Shown in pieces: positions 9,692 to 17,409 of a stretch of 43,143 nucleotides of DNA. The notes under the pieces were generated by a model. That model ran no database searches, was not told the DNA's origin, and saw nothing but the letters and a program-made list of their open reading frames with translations. A program made the position numbers and the translations under genes. Each line of letters opens with the position of its first letter. The first letter of the stretch is position 1. Origin of the DNA: Nitrosomonas communis (GTDB lineage: Bacteria > Pseudomonadota > Gammaproteobacteria > Burkholderiales > Nitrosomonadaceae); assembly GCF_024102715.1 (NCBI RefSeq), contig NZ_JAGFJM010000125.1:1-43143 (forward strand). The letters are read 5' to 3'.

Positions 9692-9940
9692 AATATTTTT
9701 GCCTAGCGTTTTAATTTTACCTATACTTTTCAATTGGAATTCCCATATATACCCACATATACTACACATCTCGTGTAGCCGATTACATGATGAACATGAT
9801 TCCACTGGGTAATTATTAGCTCACTTGATAGTTTTGAAGTGTTGAAAAAATCAGCACTGATTTGGTTAATGTCGCTCACCACTCAAAGTAGCGATAGTAA
9901 TAGATTTGCGCGCTCAAAGCACATATGAATTTTAGTTTCT

Positions 9941-9982
9941 GGTTTCGTAGTGCCCGTTGACGGGATAAACTTTGTCGAAACC
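9941..9982 (+). repeat. Nested inverted repeat in the rne leader
   Basis: GGTTTCG (9941-9947) pairs with CGAAACC (9976-9982) in a 7-bp outer stem. Inside, CCCG (9953-9956) pairs with CGGG (9961-9964) around a TTGA loop. It could fold in RNA as a two-tier stem. It has no T tract, so it does not look like a terminator. Confidence 0.45.
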
Positions 9983-10000
9983 CTGTATTAATTTAATTTC

Positions 10001-10032
10001 GTTCCTGTGTTCACTGAATGGAATACAGGAAC
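10001..10032 (+). repeat. 12-bp stem-loop in the rne leader
   Basis: GTTCCTGTGTTC (10001-10012) pairs with GAATACAGGAAC (10021-10032), with a single G-U pair, around an 8-nt loop. The sequence after it (CAAGATACAAGC) has no T tract, which argues against a terminator. It lies about 390 nt before the rne start codon and is a candidate RNA element of the leader. Confidence 0.55.
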
Positions 10033-10095
10033 CAAGATACAAGCTGGAAATTGGCCAATCTTCAAGGATAGGAAAAATTAAAAAGGTCTGAATAA

Positions 10096-10341
10096 GTGAA
10101 TAAGAGAGACAAAGTGGGAAGTGTATGGCCCATTGGATCGGAGAAAACGAGCGAAGCGAGTTTCGTTAAAATGAGCAAAGCCAGTTTTCTTAAAACAAGC
10201 CAAACAAATTTTGGCACAACCCCGTATCAGCGAGTAGGTACATCAAAAGACAACACCCTGCAATGCGGCAATGCGCCATACCACGATAGCCACTCCACCC
10301 AGACTTTTCTTAATACCATGACCCAATTATCTGAACAATGA
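10096..10341 (+). CDS. Possible small hypothetical protein in the rne leader
   Basis: An 81-residue frame starts at GTG 10096, 9 nt after AAGG, and ends 81 nt before rne. It is Ser/Thr/Lys/Asn-rich with no membrane segment or known domain. Its residues 17-40 are three 8-residue units (KTSEASFV, KMSKASFL, KTSQTNFG) encoded by the 24-nt repeats. It may be a chance frame in an untranslated leader, or a leader peptide coupled to rne expression. Only the good spacing of the start supports it. Confidence 0.3.
   Translation: MNKRDKVGSVWPIGSEKTSEASFVKMSKASFLKTSQTNFGTTPYQRVGTSKDNTLQCGNAPYHDSHSTQTFLNTMTQLSEQ
10144..10215 (+). repeat. Three tandem imperfect 24-nt repeats
   Basis: Units at 10144-10167, 10168-10191 and 10192-10215 share the pattern AAAA, then a purine-rich core with AGC, then a T-rich end. 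Units 1 and 2 differ at 5 of 24 positions; unit 3 is more diverged. In units 1 and 2 the A-rich start can pair with the T-rich end, so each could form a short AU-rich hairpin. Confidence 0.65.
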
Positions 10342-10422
10342 ATTCTATTATGCATAAACGATAGGAAGCTACGCTGACGATATGCAGCGATCTGCCCGTG
10401 AATTGAGCGCGGGAGGCATAAA

Positions 10423-13011
10423 ATGAAACGCATGTTATTCAATGCAACACAGCCAGAAGAGCTGCGTGTTGCGATTGTGGATGGACAAAAACTGATTGAT
10501 CTCGATATTGAGACAGTTGGTAAAGAACAACGTAAAAGTAATATCTATAAAGCAGTTATTACCCGATTAGAACCCGGACTGGAAGCCGCCTTTGTTGATT
10601 ATGGCGGAGATCGTCACGGTTTTTTGCCCTATAAGGAAATTGCTCCCACCTGCTTCGGCGAGAATGCAGACTTTCCGAGTCATCGTATACAAGGTTTACT
10701 CCGGGAAGGCCAGGAGTTAATCGTTCAGGTCGATAAAGACGAGCGCGGCACTAAAGGTGCCGCATTAACTACCTATATCTCCCTGGCAGGACGTTATCTC
10801 GTGTTGATGCCCAACAATCCGAATAGTGGCGGAATTTCCCGTCGTATCAGCGCAGAAGAACGGACAGAGCTGCGTGATGTTATCTCACACCTGCAGATCC
10901 CGCCTGGTATGAGCATTATTGCACGCACTGCCGGAATTGGCCGCAATGAAGAAGAATTACAGTGGGATTTAAACTATCTGACACAACTTTGGCGCGCGAT
11001 TGAAGAAGCTGCCAAGAATCAAAGCGGTGTCTTTTTGATATATCAGGAAAGCAGTCTGGTCATCCGTGCCATTCGCGATTATTTCCATCACGAGATTGGT
11101 GAAATTCTGATCGATAATCCTGAGATTTATGAACAAGCATGCCAATTTATGGCTCACGTCATGCCAGATAACGTTGACCGGCTCAAACTGTATCAGGATG
11201 ATGTACCATTATTTTCCCGTTTCCAAATCGAACATCAGATAGAAACAGCCTACTCTCGACAAGTCTCTCTGCCTTCAGGCGGGGCAATCGTTATCGACCA
11301 TACCGAAGCGCTTGTATCCATTGACGTCAATTCGGCCCGTGCCATTCGCGGCACTGATATTGAAAATACTGCGCTCAATACTAATCTAGAAGCTGCGGAC
11401 GAAGTTGCCCGGCAACTCCGTTTACGAGATCTAGGCGGGCTGGTTGTTATTGATTTCATTGACATGGAAATCGCTCGCAATCAGCGGGAAGTAGAATCGC
11501 GTTTACATGAAGCACTGCATCTTGATCGCGCACGCGTTCAGGTAGGAAAAATCTCACGTTTTGGCCTATTGGAGTTATCGCGGCAACGCCTGCGCCCCTC
11601 TCTGGGAGAAAGCAACTATATCACCTGCCCACGTTGTCATGGAACAGGACATATACGCGGTACCGATTCATCTGCCCTGCATATTCTCAGAATTATCCAG
11701 GAAGAAGCCATGAAAGAACATACCAGTGCACTGCATGTGCAACTGCCTGTCGATGTAGCTACTTTCCTGCTAAACGAAAAACGTTCTGATATTCATAATA
11801 TCGAAGCGCGCCTAAAAGTTAGTATTATCCTTATTCCCAATATCTATCTGGAAACGCCAAATTACAAAATTAGCCGGCTGCGCCATGAGGATATCAAATC
11901 AACTGAAATGCAGGCAAGTTATGAGATGGTGGAAAAAGTTGCGGAGGAAATTATGCTCCCCTCGACAACCCAGGAAGCCAAACCAACACGTCCCCAGGCA
12001 GCAGTCAAAGGAATCACGCCTATGCAACCTGCCCCCGTACGTGAAGAAAAACCTCGCGAACAAGCCTCATTTCTGGATAAATTCTTCGGCTGGTTCAGAC
12101 CAACCAATCATGAACACACGCAAGAAGAACATATAGCAGGCAATCATAAAGAAAGATCCCAACGTCACGAGCGAGGTCGGGGACGGCGTGATCGCAGCCG
12201 AAGCGGGCGCAGTAAAGAAATGTTGGCGCATGAACAACGCAAACGTCATGATCTTAATGAACCGTTACATGAGTCACTCCATGAAATAACTGGCGCTCTG
12301 CTTCAGGAACAAATTACCCCTGGGCACAATGGAGAACATGTCCAGAAAAACCGTGACAGCCAATCTGCTCGAAGAAAACAGGCTCGTCCATCGCGTGAAG
12401 AAAAAATACTCCTCACTGAAACAGAATTACCAACAGAAGAAGTGATTCCGGCAATTGAAGCACCTCATGCACAAGTAGAAGAGCGGGTACGTTCCCGCCG
12501 GCGGCGTGGCGGACGTCAACGTGACCGCACAGAACGCTCTCGTGCTAATAGCGTGACTGAAACTGAAGATATCGCCTCCTTCGTACAAGCTGAGCCTGAA
12601 TCCCATTTTTATGCGCAAGCAGAAACTCAGAAACTTCTGACTTTTAAGGCAGAAAATACAGCATCAGAGATGAGCGAAGCCAGTCAACAAACTGAATCAG
12701 CAGATCATGCGCCTGATCTTTTACCAGCATCCTCTACTGCCCCGTTTGACTTATCATTAGAACGCGCCCCGGCTCCAGCAGAACATGAACCACCTGCCTC
12801 CTCGCCCACTCCACCTCAACCATCTGAACCACGCGCGGTTATCGAATTACCGGATTTAACCAAAAGTGGCTTAGTCATGATCGAGACTGCTCCAGATAAA
12901 GTTTCTGAAATAGTAGAAGAATTCAATCCTCCCAGGAGACCACGACACAGGCCAGTGGCTTTAAAAACGATTGAATCTGAGCCTATGATACAGATAGAGA
13001 CCAAAGATTAA
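10423..13011 (+). CDS. rne: Ribonuclease E
   Basis: This 862-residue endoribonuclease is the organiser of mRNA decay and rRNA/tRNA processing. The S1 domain spans about residues 36-120. The DNase I-like catalytic core has D301 (SIDVNSARA) and D344 (VVIDFIDM), matching E. coli D303 and D346. The zinc link is CPRC, C402 and C405. After residue 520 the protein becomes low-complexity, as expected for the degradosome scaffold. It contains an amphipathic stretch FLDKFFGWF (550-558) that could bind the inner membrane, and arginine-rich patches near 580-595 and 690-710 likely to bind RNA. The start ATG follows GGGAGG at 6 nt. A terminator follows directly. Confidence 0.96.
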   Translation: MKRMLFNATQPEELRVAIVDGQKLIDLDIETVGKEQRKSNIYKAVITRLEPGLEAAFVDYGGDRHGFLPYKEIAPTCFGENADFPSHRIQGLLREGQELIVQVDKDERGTKGAALTTYISLAGRYLVLMPNNPNSGGISRRISAEERTELRDVISHLQIPPGMSIIARTAGIGRNEEELQWDLNYLTQLWRAIEEAAKNQSGVFLIYQESSLVIRAIRDYFHHEIGEILIDNPEIYEQACQFMAHVMPDNVDRLKLYQDDVPLFSRFQIEHQIETAYSRQVSLPSGGAIVIDHTEALVSIDVNSARAIRGTDIENTALNTNLEAADEVARQLRLRDLGGLVVIDFIDMEIARNQREVESRLHEALHLDRARVQVGKISRFGLLELSRQRLRPSLGESNYITCPRCHGTGHIRGTDSSALHILRIIQEEAMKEHTSALHVQLPVDVATFLLNEKRSDIHNIEARLKVSIILIPNIYLETPNYKISRLRHEDIKSTEMQASYEMVEKVAEEIMLPSTTQEAKPTRPQAAVKGITPMQPAPVREEKPREQASFLDKFFGWFRPTNHEHTQEEHIAGNHKERSQRHERGRGRRDRSRSGRSKEMLAHEQRKRHDLNEPLHESLHEITGALLQEQITPGHNGEHVQKNRDSQSARRKQARPSREEKILLTETELPTEEVIPAIEAPHAQVEERVRSRRRRGGRQRDRTERSRANSVTETEDIASFVQAEPESHFYAQAETQKLLTFKAENTASEMSEASQQTESADHAPDLLPASSTAPFDLSLERAPAPAEHEPPASSPTPPQPSEPRAVIELPDLTKSGLVMIETAPDKVSEIVEEFNPPRRPRHRPVALKTIESEPMIQIETKD

Positions 13012-13021
13012 TTTATTGTAG

Positions 13022-13051
13022 AAGAAAGGGATGAGCAATAATCCCTTTCTT
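13022..13051 (+). terminator. Rho-independent terminator of rne
   Basis: An 11-bp perfect stem (AAGAAAGGGAT at 13022-13032 with ATCCCTTTCTT at 13041-13051) has an 8-nt loop and continues into TTC. It begins 11 nt after the rne stop. Confidence 0.75.
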
Positions 13052-13147
13052 TCAAAGAAATCAGAACACGTTGTCAAAGGGTGGTAATGTAATCATCTCG
13101 AACTTTCACCGAACTTTCACATGAGTGGTAACAAATTTGACTGTCTA

Positions 13148-13384
13148 ATGAATCCAATTTCTGTTGTCATTTTAGAATCGGTGATTACGTGTCGGTTTTG
13201 TGGCCATAAAGAAGCAGAAACAATGACAACAACTGCATGCCGGTGGTTTTACGACTGCAAGGTTTGTGGCGCGTTGCTCCAGCCGAAGCCAGGTGACTGC
13301 TGTGTATTCTGTTCATACGGCTCTGTGCCGTGCCCGTCGATTCAAGAAGAGAAACATTCATGCTGCTTCTCGCGATCAGACTAA
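13148..13384 (+). CDS. Small cysteine-rich protein of the GDCCVFCSYG family
   Basis: The 78-residue product has two CxxC pairs (CRFC and CKVC) and the block GDCCVFCSYGSVPCP. This block is strongly conserved in a family of small uncharacterised proteins, often found near metal-resistance genes. The cysteines suggest zinc or another soft metal as ligand; no reaction is known. I chose the ATG at 13148 because family members begin close to this point (MN..SV.LESVITC). An in-frame ATG at 13121 would add nine residues. Neither has a clear Shine-Dalgarno site. The stop overlaps that of convergent holB. A 10-bp direct repeat (GAACTTTCAC at 13100 and 13111) lies just upstream. Confidence 0.78.
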   Translation: MNPISVVILESVITCRFCGHKEAETMTTTACRWFYDCKVCGALLQPKPGDCCVFCSYGSVPCPSIQEEKHSCCFSRSD

Positions 13385-14463
13385 CTTGCGTATCGCTCTG
13401 GCGCCATCACCTTGAGGTAGGAAAGCAGCATTTCTTCCAGAAATAGTCTGGCGTTAAGCGGATGGCGCGATAATTGCTGGGTGGTGATCAAGTTGCGCCA
13501 GAATCGGGCAAGCTGTACCGGATCAACCGTTGCCACAAGTTTCTTTATGATTTTTTCCTGCTGCAGATGGTAGCGAATTTTTCCTGTCATGCGATAACTC
13601 ATCAGATCATAGCACCACTTTTGCAGCCAGCTGACAATATCCGGCAAATCCAGCTTATGTAGCTTACCAGCCAGAGAAATAGGATCAAAGCTATCCGGCA
13701 AGCTGACTTGCCGGATAAAATCGGTGTACAAGGCAAAATAATCATCACGGCTGAACACTACTGCCTGCAATGGTGAGGCGCTTGCCAAAGCCAGGCACAG
13801 ATCGGGATGTTTAACTCCCTGCTGCGTTAGCCAGTTGCGCACAGCAGCAACATCAGGGACAGGTAGGGTAATTTGCCGGCAACGACTGCGAACCGTTGGC
13901 AGCAGCTCCTGTGATCGATGCGCCACCAGTATGAACAGAACATTGGGTGGCGGTTCTTCAAGTTTTTTTAACAACGCATTGGCTGCTGCTATATTCATAG
14001 CTTCTGCCGGATGAATCAGAACCACCTTGATGCTATCCTGATGACCAGAAAGATAGACAAAATCATCCAGCGTCCGCACCTGTTCGATAGTAATGTACTG
14101 ACTGGGCTTCTTCCGGGATCTGGCAGTGTCTGTATCCTGATTGTCTGTGCTGCTGCGCCCAGGATTCGCTTCGCCCGATGGCTCGATACATGCTGCTGGC
14201 ACCATTAAGTAAAAATTAGGATGTATTTCCTGTTCGAACCATCTGCAGCTTGTACACAGTCCACACGCTGCCTGTTCTGCCGTTACCCGCTGACACAATA
14301 AAGACTTGGCAAGATAACGTGCAAAAGCAAGTTTGCCTATTCCTTTTCTGCCTTTCAGCAGCAAAGCATGTGTATTCGAAGCAGCCGTGCTTCTGATTTG
14401 TTGCCAGATGGCATGTTGCCAAGGGTAGAGTTCGTTCATTTCCTGATACGCTATGATGCTCAA
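13381..14463 (-). CDS. holB: DNA polymerase III delta' subunit
   Basis: This 360-residue clamp-loader subunit (AAA+ family) loads the beta sliding clamp with the gamma/tau and delta subunits. The P-loop is degenerate ([11 protein letters not shown]). A zinc-binding cysteine group follows (CQR...CGLCTSC). The sensor region contains [17 protein letters not shown], and an arginine-finger-type SRCR motif ([12 protein letters not shown]) is present. The gene begins at a TTG (14463) overlapping the tmk stop, with AGGAAG 10 nt upstream. An ATG at 14439 would begin at the conserved NELYPWQ, but its AGGAA is too close. The tmk-holB order is common in proteobacteria and implies one operon. Confidence 0.9.
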   Translation of the reverse strand: MSIIAYQEMNELYPWQHAIWQQIRSTAASNTHALLLKGRKGIGKLAFARYLAKSLLCQRVTAEQAACGLCTSCRWFEQEIHPNFYLMVPAACIEPSGEANPGRSSTDNQDTDTARSRKKPSQYITIEQVRTLDDFVYLSGHQDSIKVVLIHPAEAMNIAAANALLKKLEEPPPNVLFILVAHRSQELLPTVRSRCRQITLPVPDVAAVRNWLTQQGVKHPDLCLALASASPLQAVVFSRDDYFALYTDFIRQVSLPDSFDPISLAGKLHKLDLPDIVSWLQKWCYDLMSYRMTGKIRYHLQQEKIIKKLVATVDPVQLARFWRNLITTQQLSRHPLNARLFLEEMLLSYLKVMAPERYAS

Positions 14464-15083
14464 TTAAACAATACTTCCTGCACGATGCATTCCAATGCAG
14501 CTGCTACAACATGCAACGGCTGGCTTGCATCGATCAAATGAATTCTTTCGGGAAATTGCTGAGCCCGCTGTAAATAGGCTGCACGTACCTGCCGAAAAAA
14601 CTCATCCTGCTCCTGCTCAAAACGGTCGGCTGCTTTAACCAATTGGACACGCTGTCTAGCCGTTTCTATGGGCACATCGAAATACAGCGTCAGGTCAGGC
14701 TGGAATGAACCCTGTACCCATTGTTCCAGTATCTGCAATTTATCAGAAGAAACGCCTCTGCCACCGCCCTGATAAGCAAAACTCGCATCGGTGAAGCGAT
14801 CCGAAATGACCCAATCCCCTCTATTGAGTGAAGGCAAGATGATTTTATCCAAATGCTCCCGTCGTGCAGCAAACATCAACAATGTTTCCGTTTCGGCATG
14901 CATGCGCTGACGAGGATCCAACAACAAAGCACGCAGCTGTTCCCCAAAAGCAGTACCGCCCGGCTCACGCGTTGTCACGACATCGATTCCCTTGCTGTTC
15001 AAAAAATTCTCCAGCCAGGTCAAATGGGTGCTTTTGCCTGCACCGTCAATCCCTTCCAAAGTGATAAATTTTCCCTGTTGCAT
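14460..15083 (-). CDS. tmk: Thymidylate kinase
   Basis: This 207-residue enzyme phosphorylates dTMP to dTDP for DNA synthesis. It shows the P-loop GIDGAGKS (11-18), the TREPGGT substrate motif and the [16 protein letters not shown] lid region. The length is normal for the family. The start ATG at 15083 follows AGGG at about 6 nt. The stop overlaps the first codon of holB, so translation is probably coupled. mltG, often upstream of tmk, is not here; ampD is divergent 107 bp away. Confidence 0.95.
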   Translation of the reverse strand: MQQGKFITLEGIDGAGKSTHLTWLENFLNSKGIDVVTTREPGGTAFGEQLRALLLDPRQRMHAETETLLMFAARREHLDKIILPSLNRGDWVISDRFTDASFAYQGGGRGVSSDKLQILEQWVQGSFQPDLTLYFDVPIETARQRVQLVKAADRFEQEQDEFFRQVRAAYLQRAQQFPERIHLIDASQPLHVVAAALECIVQEVLFN

Positions 15084-15190
15084 GCGTGACCCTGCTTAAC
15101 TATCATTCATGAATAAACGCAACTGAACTAGCTTTGCATTATTATATCTGCCCACCCGCTTAAATATCGCCACCAGAATAAAACGAGTAT

Positions 15191-15763
15191 ATGAAGATCA
15201 ATGCTGCCGGCTACCTTGAGAATGCGCGTTTCATTCCTTCACCTAACTATGATGAGCGTCCGCCAACATGCGCCATCAGTCTACTGGTAATCCACAATAT
15301 CAGCCTGCCGCCGGATGAGTTTGGCGGCAATGGTGTGATCGAGTTATTCACCAACCAGCTTGATCCAGCAACGCATGCCTACTATCAACCATTGCGCGGT
15401 CTCAAAGTTTCCGCCCATTTTTTCATCCGCCGTAACGGAGAAATCATCCAGTTTGTCCCTTGCACGCTGCGCGCCTGGCATGCTGGTATCTCCTGCTGGC
15501 AAGGCAGAAACCGTTGCAATGATTACTCCATCGGAATCGAACTTGAAGGCAGCGATATGCTGCCCTTTGAACTCATCCAGTACGACAAGCTCATTGCGCT
15601 TACATCAGCTTTACTCACAGCCTATCCTATTCGCGATATTGTAGGGCACGCTGATATTGCTCCCAACCGCAAAACAGACCCGGGCCCTTATTTCGATTGG
15701 AAACGCTATCGCCAGGGATTCTCTAGCGATGATATTCGCCAGAACGCTCAGGTTGATAGGTGA
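15191..15763 (+). CDS. ampD: 1,6-anhydro-N-acetylmuramyl-L-alanine amidase (AmpD)
   Basis: This cytoplasmic zinc amidase has 190 residues. It cleaves anhydro-muropeptides during cell-wall recycling and, in species with AmpR/AmpC, controls beta-lactamase induction. Zinc ligands are visible as H35 (VIHN), H153 (GHADIAPNRKTDPGP) and D163; K161 and E117 (IELEG) complete the active site. No signal peptide is present, as expected for AmpD rather than AmiA-type enzymes. The ribosome binding site is weak. The last 41 nt overlap the 3' end of convergent rnk. Confidence 0.92.
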   Translation: MKINAAGYLENARFIPSPNYDERPPTCAISLLVIHNISLPPDEFGGNGVIELFTNQLDPATHAYYQPLRGLKVSAHFFIRRNGEIIQFVPCTLRAWHAGISCWQGRNRCNDYSIGIELEGSDMLPFELIQYDKLIALTSALLTAYPIRDIVGHADIAPNRKTDPGPYFDWKRYRQGFSSDDIRQNAQVDR

Positions 15764-16136
15764 CTTCCACGATGCGTACGCGTAATACCCCCCCGCCTGG
15801 CTTTGGCCACTCGATTTCATCCCCTTGAGAAAGACCAAGCAGCGCACTACCAACAGGTGCAAGGATTGAAATCTTGCTTCCGCTAGCGTCGATGTCTCTA
15901 GGATAGACCAATGTTAATTCAAATTCTTCAGACGAAGATTCCACTCTAAACCTTACCGTCGAATTCATGGTCACCACGGTAGGTGGAACATCCATAGGAT
16001 CGACTACTTCTGCTCGCATCAGTTCAGCCTCTAATTCATCCTTACCCGGAAAAGCATTGCTGGGTAATGAATCAACAAGCCTCTCCAGTCTCTCCGCATC
16101 GAGCGTTGAGATGATAATTTTTGGTCTGGTTTTCAT
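15723..16136 (-). CDS. rnk: Nucleoside diphosphate kinase regulator (Rnk, GreA/GreB family)
   Basis: This 137-residue protein has a short N-terminal helical part and a C-terminal GreA/GreB-like domain (VYPRDIDASGSKISILAPVG, then GLSQGDEIEWPKPGG). Rnk binds RNA polymerase like GreA but lacks the long coiled coil needed for transcript cleavage. It was named for its effect on nucleoside diphosphate kinase levels. The ATG at 16136 follows AAGAGAG at 5-6 nt; a GTG two codons earlier lies in that site. Its end overlaps ampD by 41 nt on the opposite strand. Confidence 0.88.
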   Translation of the reverse strand: MKTRPKIIISTLDAERLERLVDSLPSNAFPGKDELEAELMRAEVVDPMDVPPTVVTMNSTVRFRVESSSEEFELTLVYPRDIDASGSKISILAPVGSALLGLSQGDEIEWPKPGGGVLRVRIVEVTYQPERSGEYHR

Positions 16137-16187
16137 TTTCACTCTCTTAAATTTTGATCAATACAGCTTATCCCAACAATGAAAGAA

Positions 16188-16228
16188 GATAGGGGGGAAG
16201 AAGCGCAAAACAAGCGTATCCCCCTATC
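16188..16228. repeat. 9-bp inverted repeat GATAGGGGG/CCCCCTATC
   Basis: A perfect 9-bp GC-rich stem (16188-16196 and 16220-16228) encloses 23 nt. It lies 5' of rnk and 3' of the mutarotase gene, both on the minus strand. It could terminate mutarotase transcripts, although no T tract follows on the minus strand, or form part of the rnk leader. Confidence 0.5.
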
Positions 16229-16248
16229 GGAACATGCAGCAGATTTCT

Positions 16249-16267
16249 GATAAAACGGCGTTTTATC
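16249..16267. repeat. 19-nt near-palindrome between the mutarotase gene and rnk
   Basis: GATAAAACG and CGTTTTATC (16249-16257 and 16259-16267) are separated by one base. The symmetry suits a dimeric DNA-binding protein or a short hairpin. It lies 28 bp beyond the mutarotase stop. Confidence 0.4.
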
Positions 16268-16295
16268 GAAACTTTGTTTTAACGAAACTTCCTTT

Positions 16296-17201
16296 TCACA
16301 GATTTTCAGTACGATAATTGGCAATCAGTCTAAATTCACTGCCCGGTTGTATCGTGACGCTATCCGTTGCTGCATTGGTGGTTTCAACGCACAGCAGGCG
16401 CAAATAATCGTCATCCTGCAAATCGCCCATCTCTGCTGAGATTTTTGCCCATGGATTCCACACTACTGCCGTCTGACTGCCTTGGGAAGTGATTCGAATC
16501 TGGCGTTTCAAGGCGGCATCATAAATCACAAGATCATTCAACACATCCAAATAAATACGATCTACTTCCGCATTGACAGTCACAGCGCCTGATTGTGTTT
16601 TCTGCTGCCCCCCGTCGACTTTGTCGATGTATCGCCTCCCCTCCAGTCCCGAAATACGAATTTGATGAATATCGCCCACACTGAAATAGGTATGGAAAGC
16701 TTGCGTGATGATCAATGCCTGATCGCCGGTATTGCGCGTTACCAGCGCCAGATTCAGCGTCTCACCCACAGTAATTTCCAGTCGCAGGATAAAGGCATGC
16801 GGCCACATGGCCCGTGTCTCTGGCGTGTCCGTCAACCCTAATACTACTTGGATATCACCATTGGCAGCCACGGCCGTTTCGATCACATCCCACATGCGGT
16901 TACGCACAAAACCATGTGCCGGACGATCTTTTCCTTCGGGATCAGGACCAAACCATGGCCAGCAAATCGGCACCCCTCCTTTGATCGCCTTTCCTGCCTG
17001 ATAATAGGCTTTCTCGCTGAGAAACAGCAGATCATCCGTTTTACCCGCAGAGCAAAAAGAAAGTACCTGACCTGCGTAGACCGAAATCAGTGCATGAGCT
17101 TTGGCATGATTGACGCGAATAAATGGAAAACCACCTTGCCCTTCAATAAACTCAACTCGACCGGCAATGCCATGATCTCTGCTTAATTGTTCAATACTCA
17201 T
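16296..17201 (-). CDS. D-hexose-6-phosphate mutarotase (YeaD-like)
   Basis: This 301-residue cytoplasmic protein has the galactose-mutarotase fold of the glucose-6-phosphate 1-epimerase group. Diagnostic segments are GGVPICWPWFGP, RPAHGFVRNRMW with the catalytic histidine, AFHTYF, and the late glutamate in CVETTNA. It would interconvert alpha and beta anomers of glucose-6-phosphate. The start ATG follows AAGG at 6 nt. It is transcribed divergently from acnA across 208 bp, in which I see no clear promoter. Confidence 0.88.
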   Translation of the reverse strand: MSIEQLSRDHGIAGRVEFIEGQGGFPFIRVNHAKAHALISVYAGQVLSFCSAGKTDDLLFLSEKAYYQAGKAIKGGVPICWPWFGPDPEGKDRPAHGFVRNRMWDVIETAVAANGDIQVVLGLTDTPETRAMWPHAFILRLEITVGETLNLALVTRNTGDQALIITQAFHTYFSVGDIHQIRISGLEGRRYIDKVDGGQQKTQSGAVTVNAEVDRIYLDVLNDLVIYDAALKRQIRITSQGSQTAVVWNPWAKISAEMGDLQDDDYLRLLCVETTNAATDSVTIQPGSEFRLIANYRTENL

Positions 17202-17409
17202 TTTTTACCTTATTTTTTGTCGCGATAAGGTTGGAATGATAAACTCAAATCAAGATAAATCATAACCATTCAAAATTCTGCTGTAGGGAGGGAGGGTTTA
17301 AATAAGCAATGGATGGGAATATAGTACAAGATTCAACAAACAAAATGTCACTGCAACTGCACTATTAACCGCTTATGCGAGTCCACTCTACGTTTAAGGA
17401 GCCACTTAC

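Larger units (their letters stand above)
9692..10422 (+). promoter_or_regulatory. rluC-rne intergenic region and probable long rne leader
   Basis: About 730 nt separate the starts of rluC and rne. The region holds two strong inverted repeats (9941-9982, 10001-10032), a set of three 24-nt imperfect repeats (10144-10215) and one doubtful small reading frame (10096-10341). I could not pick a promoter with confidence. In enterobacteria rne has a long structured 5' untranslated region through which RNase E lowers its own mRNA stability. The size and structure here make an analogous leader plausible, but this is inference by position. Confidence 0.5.
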
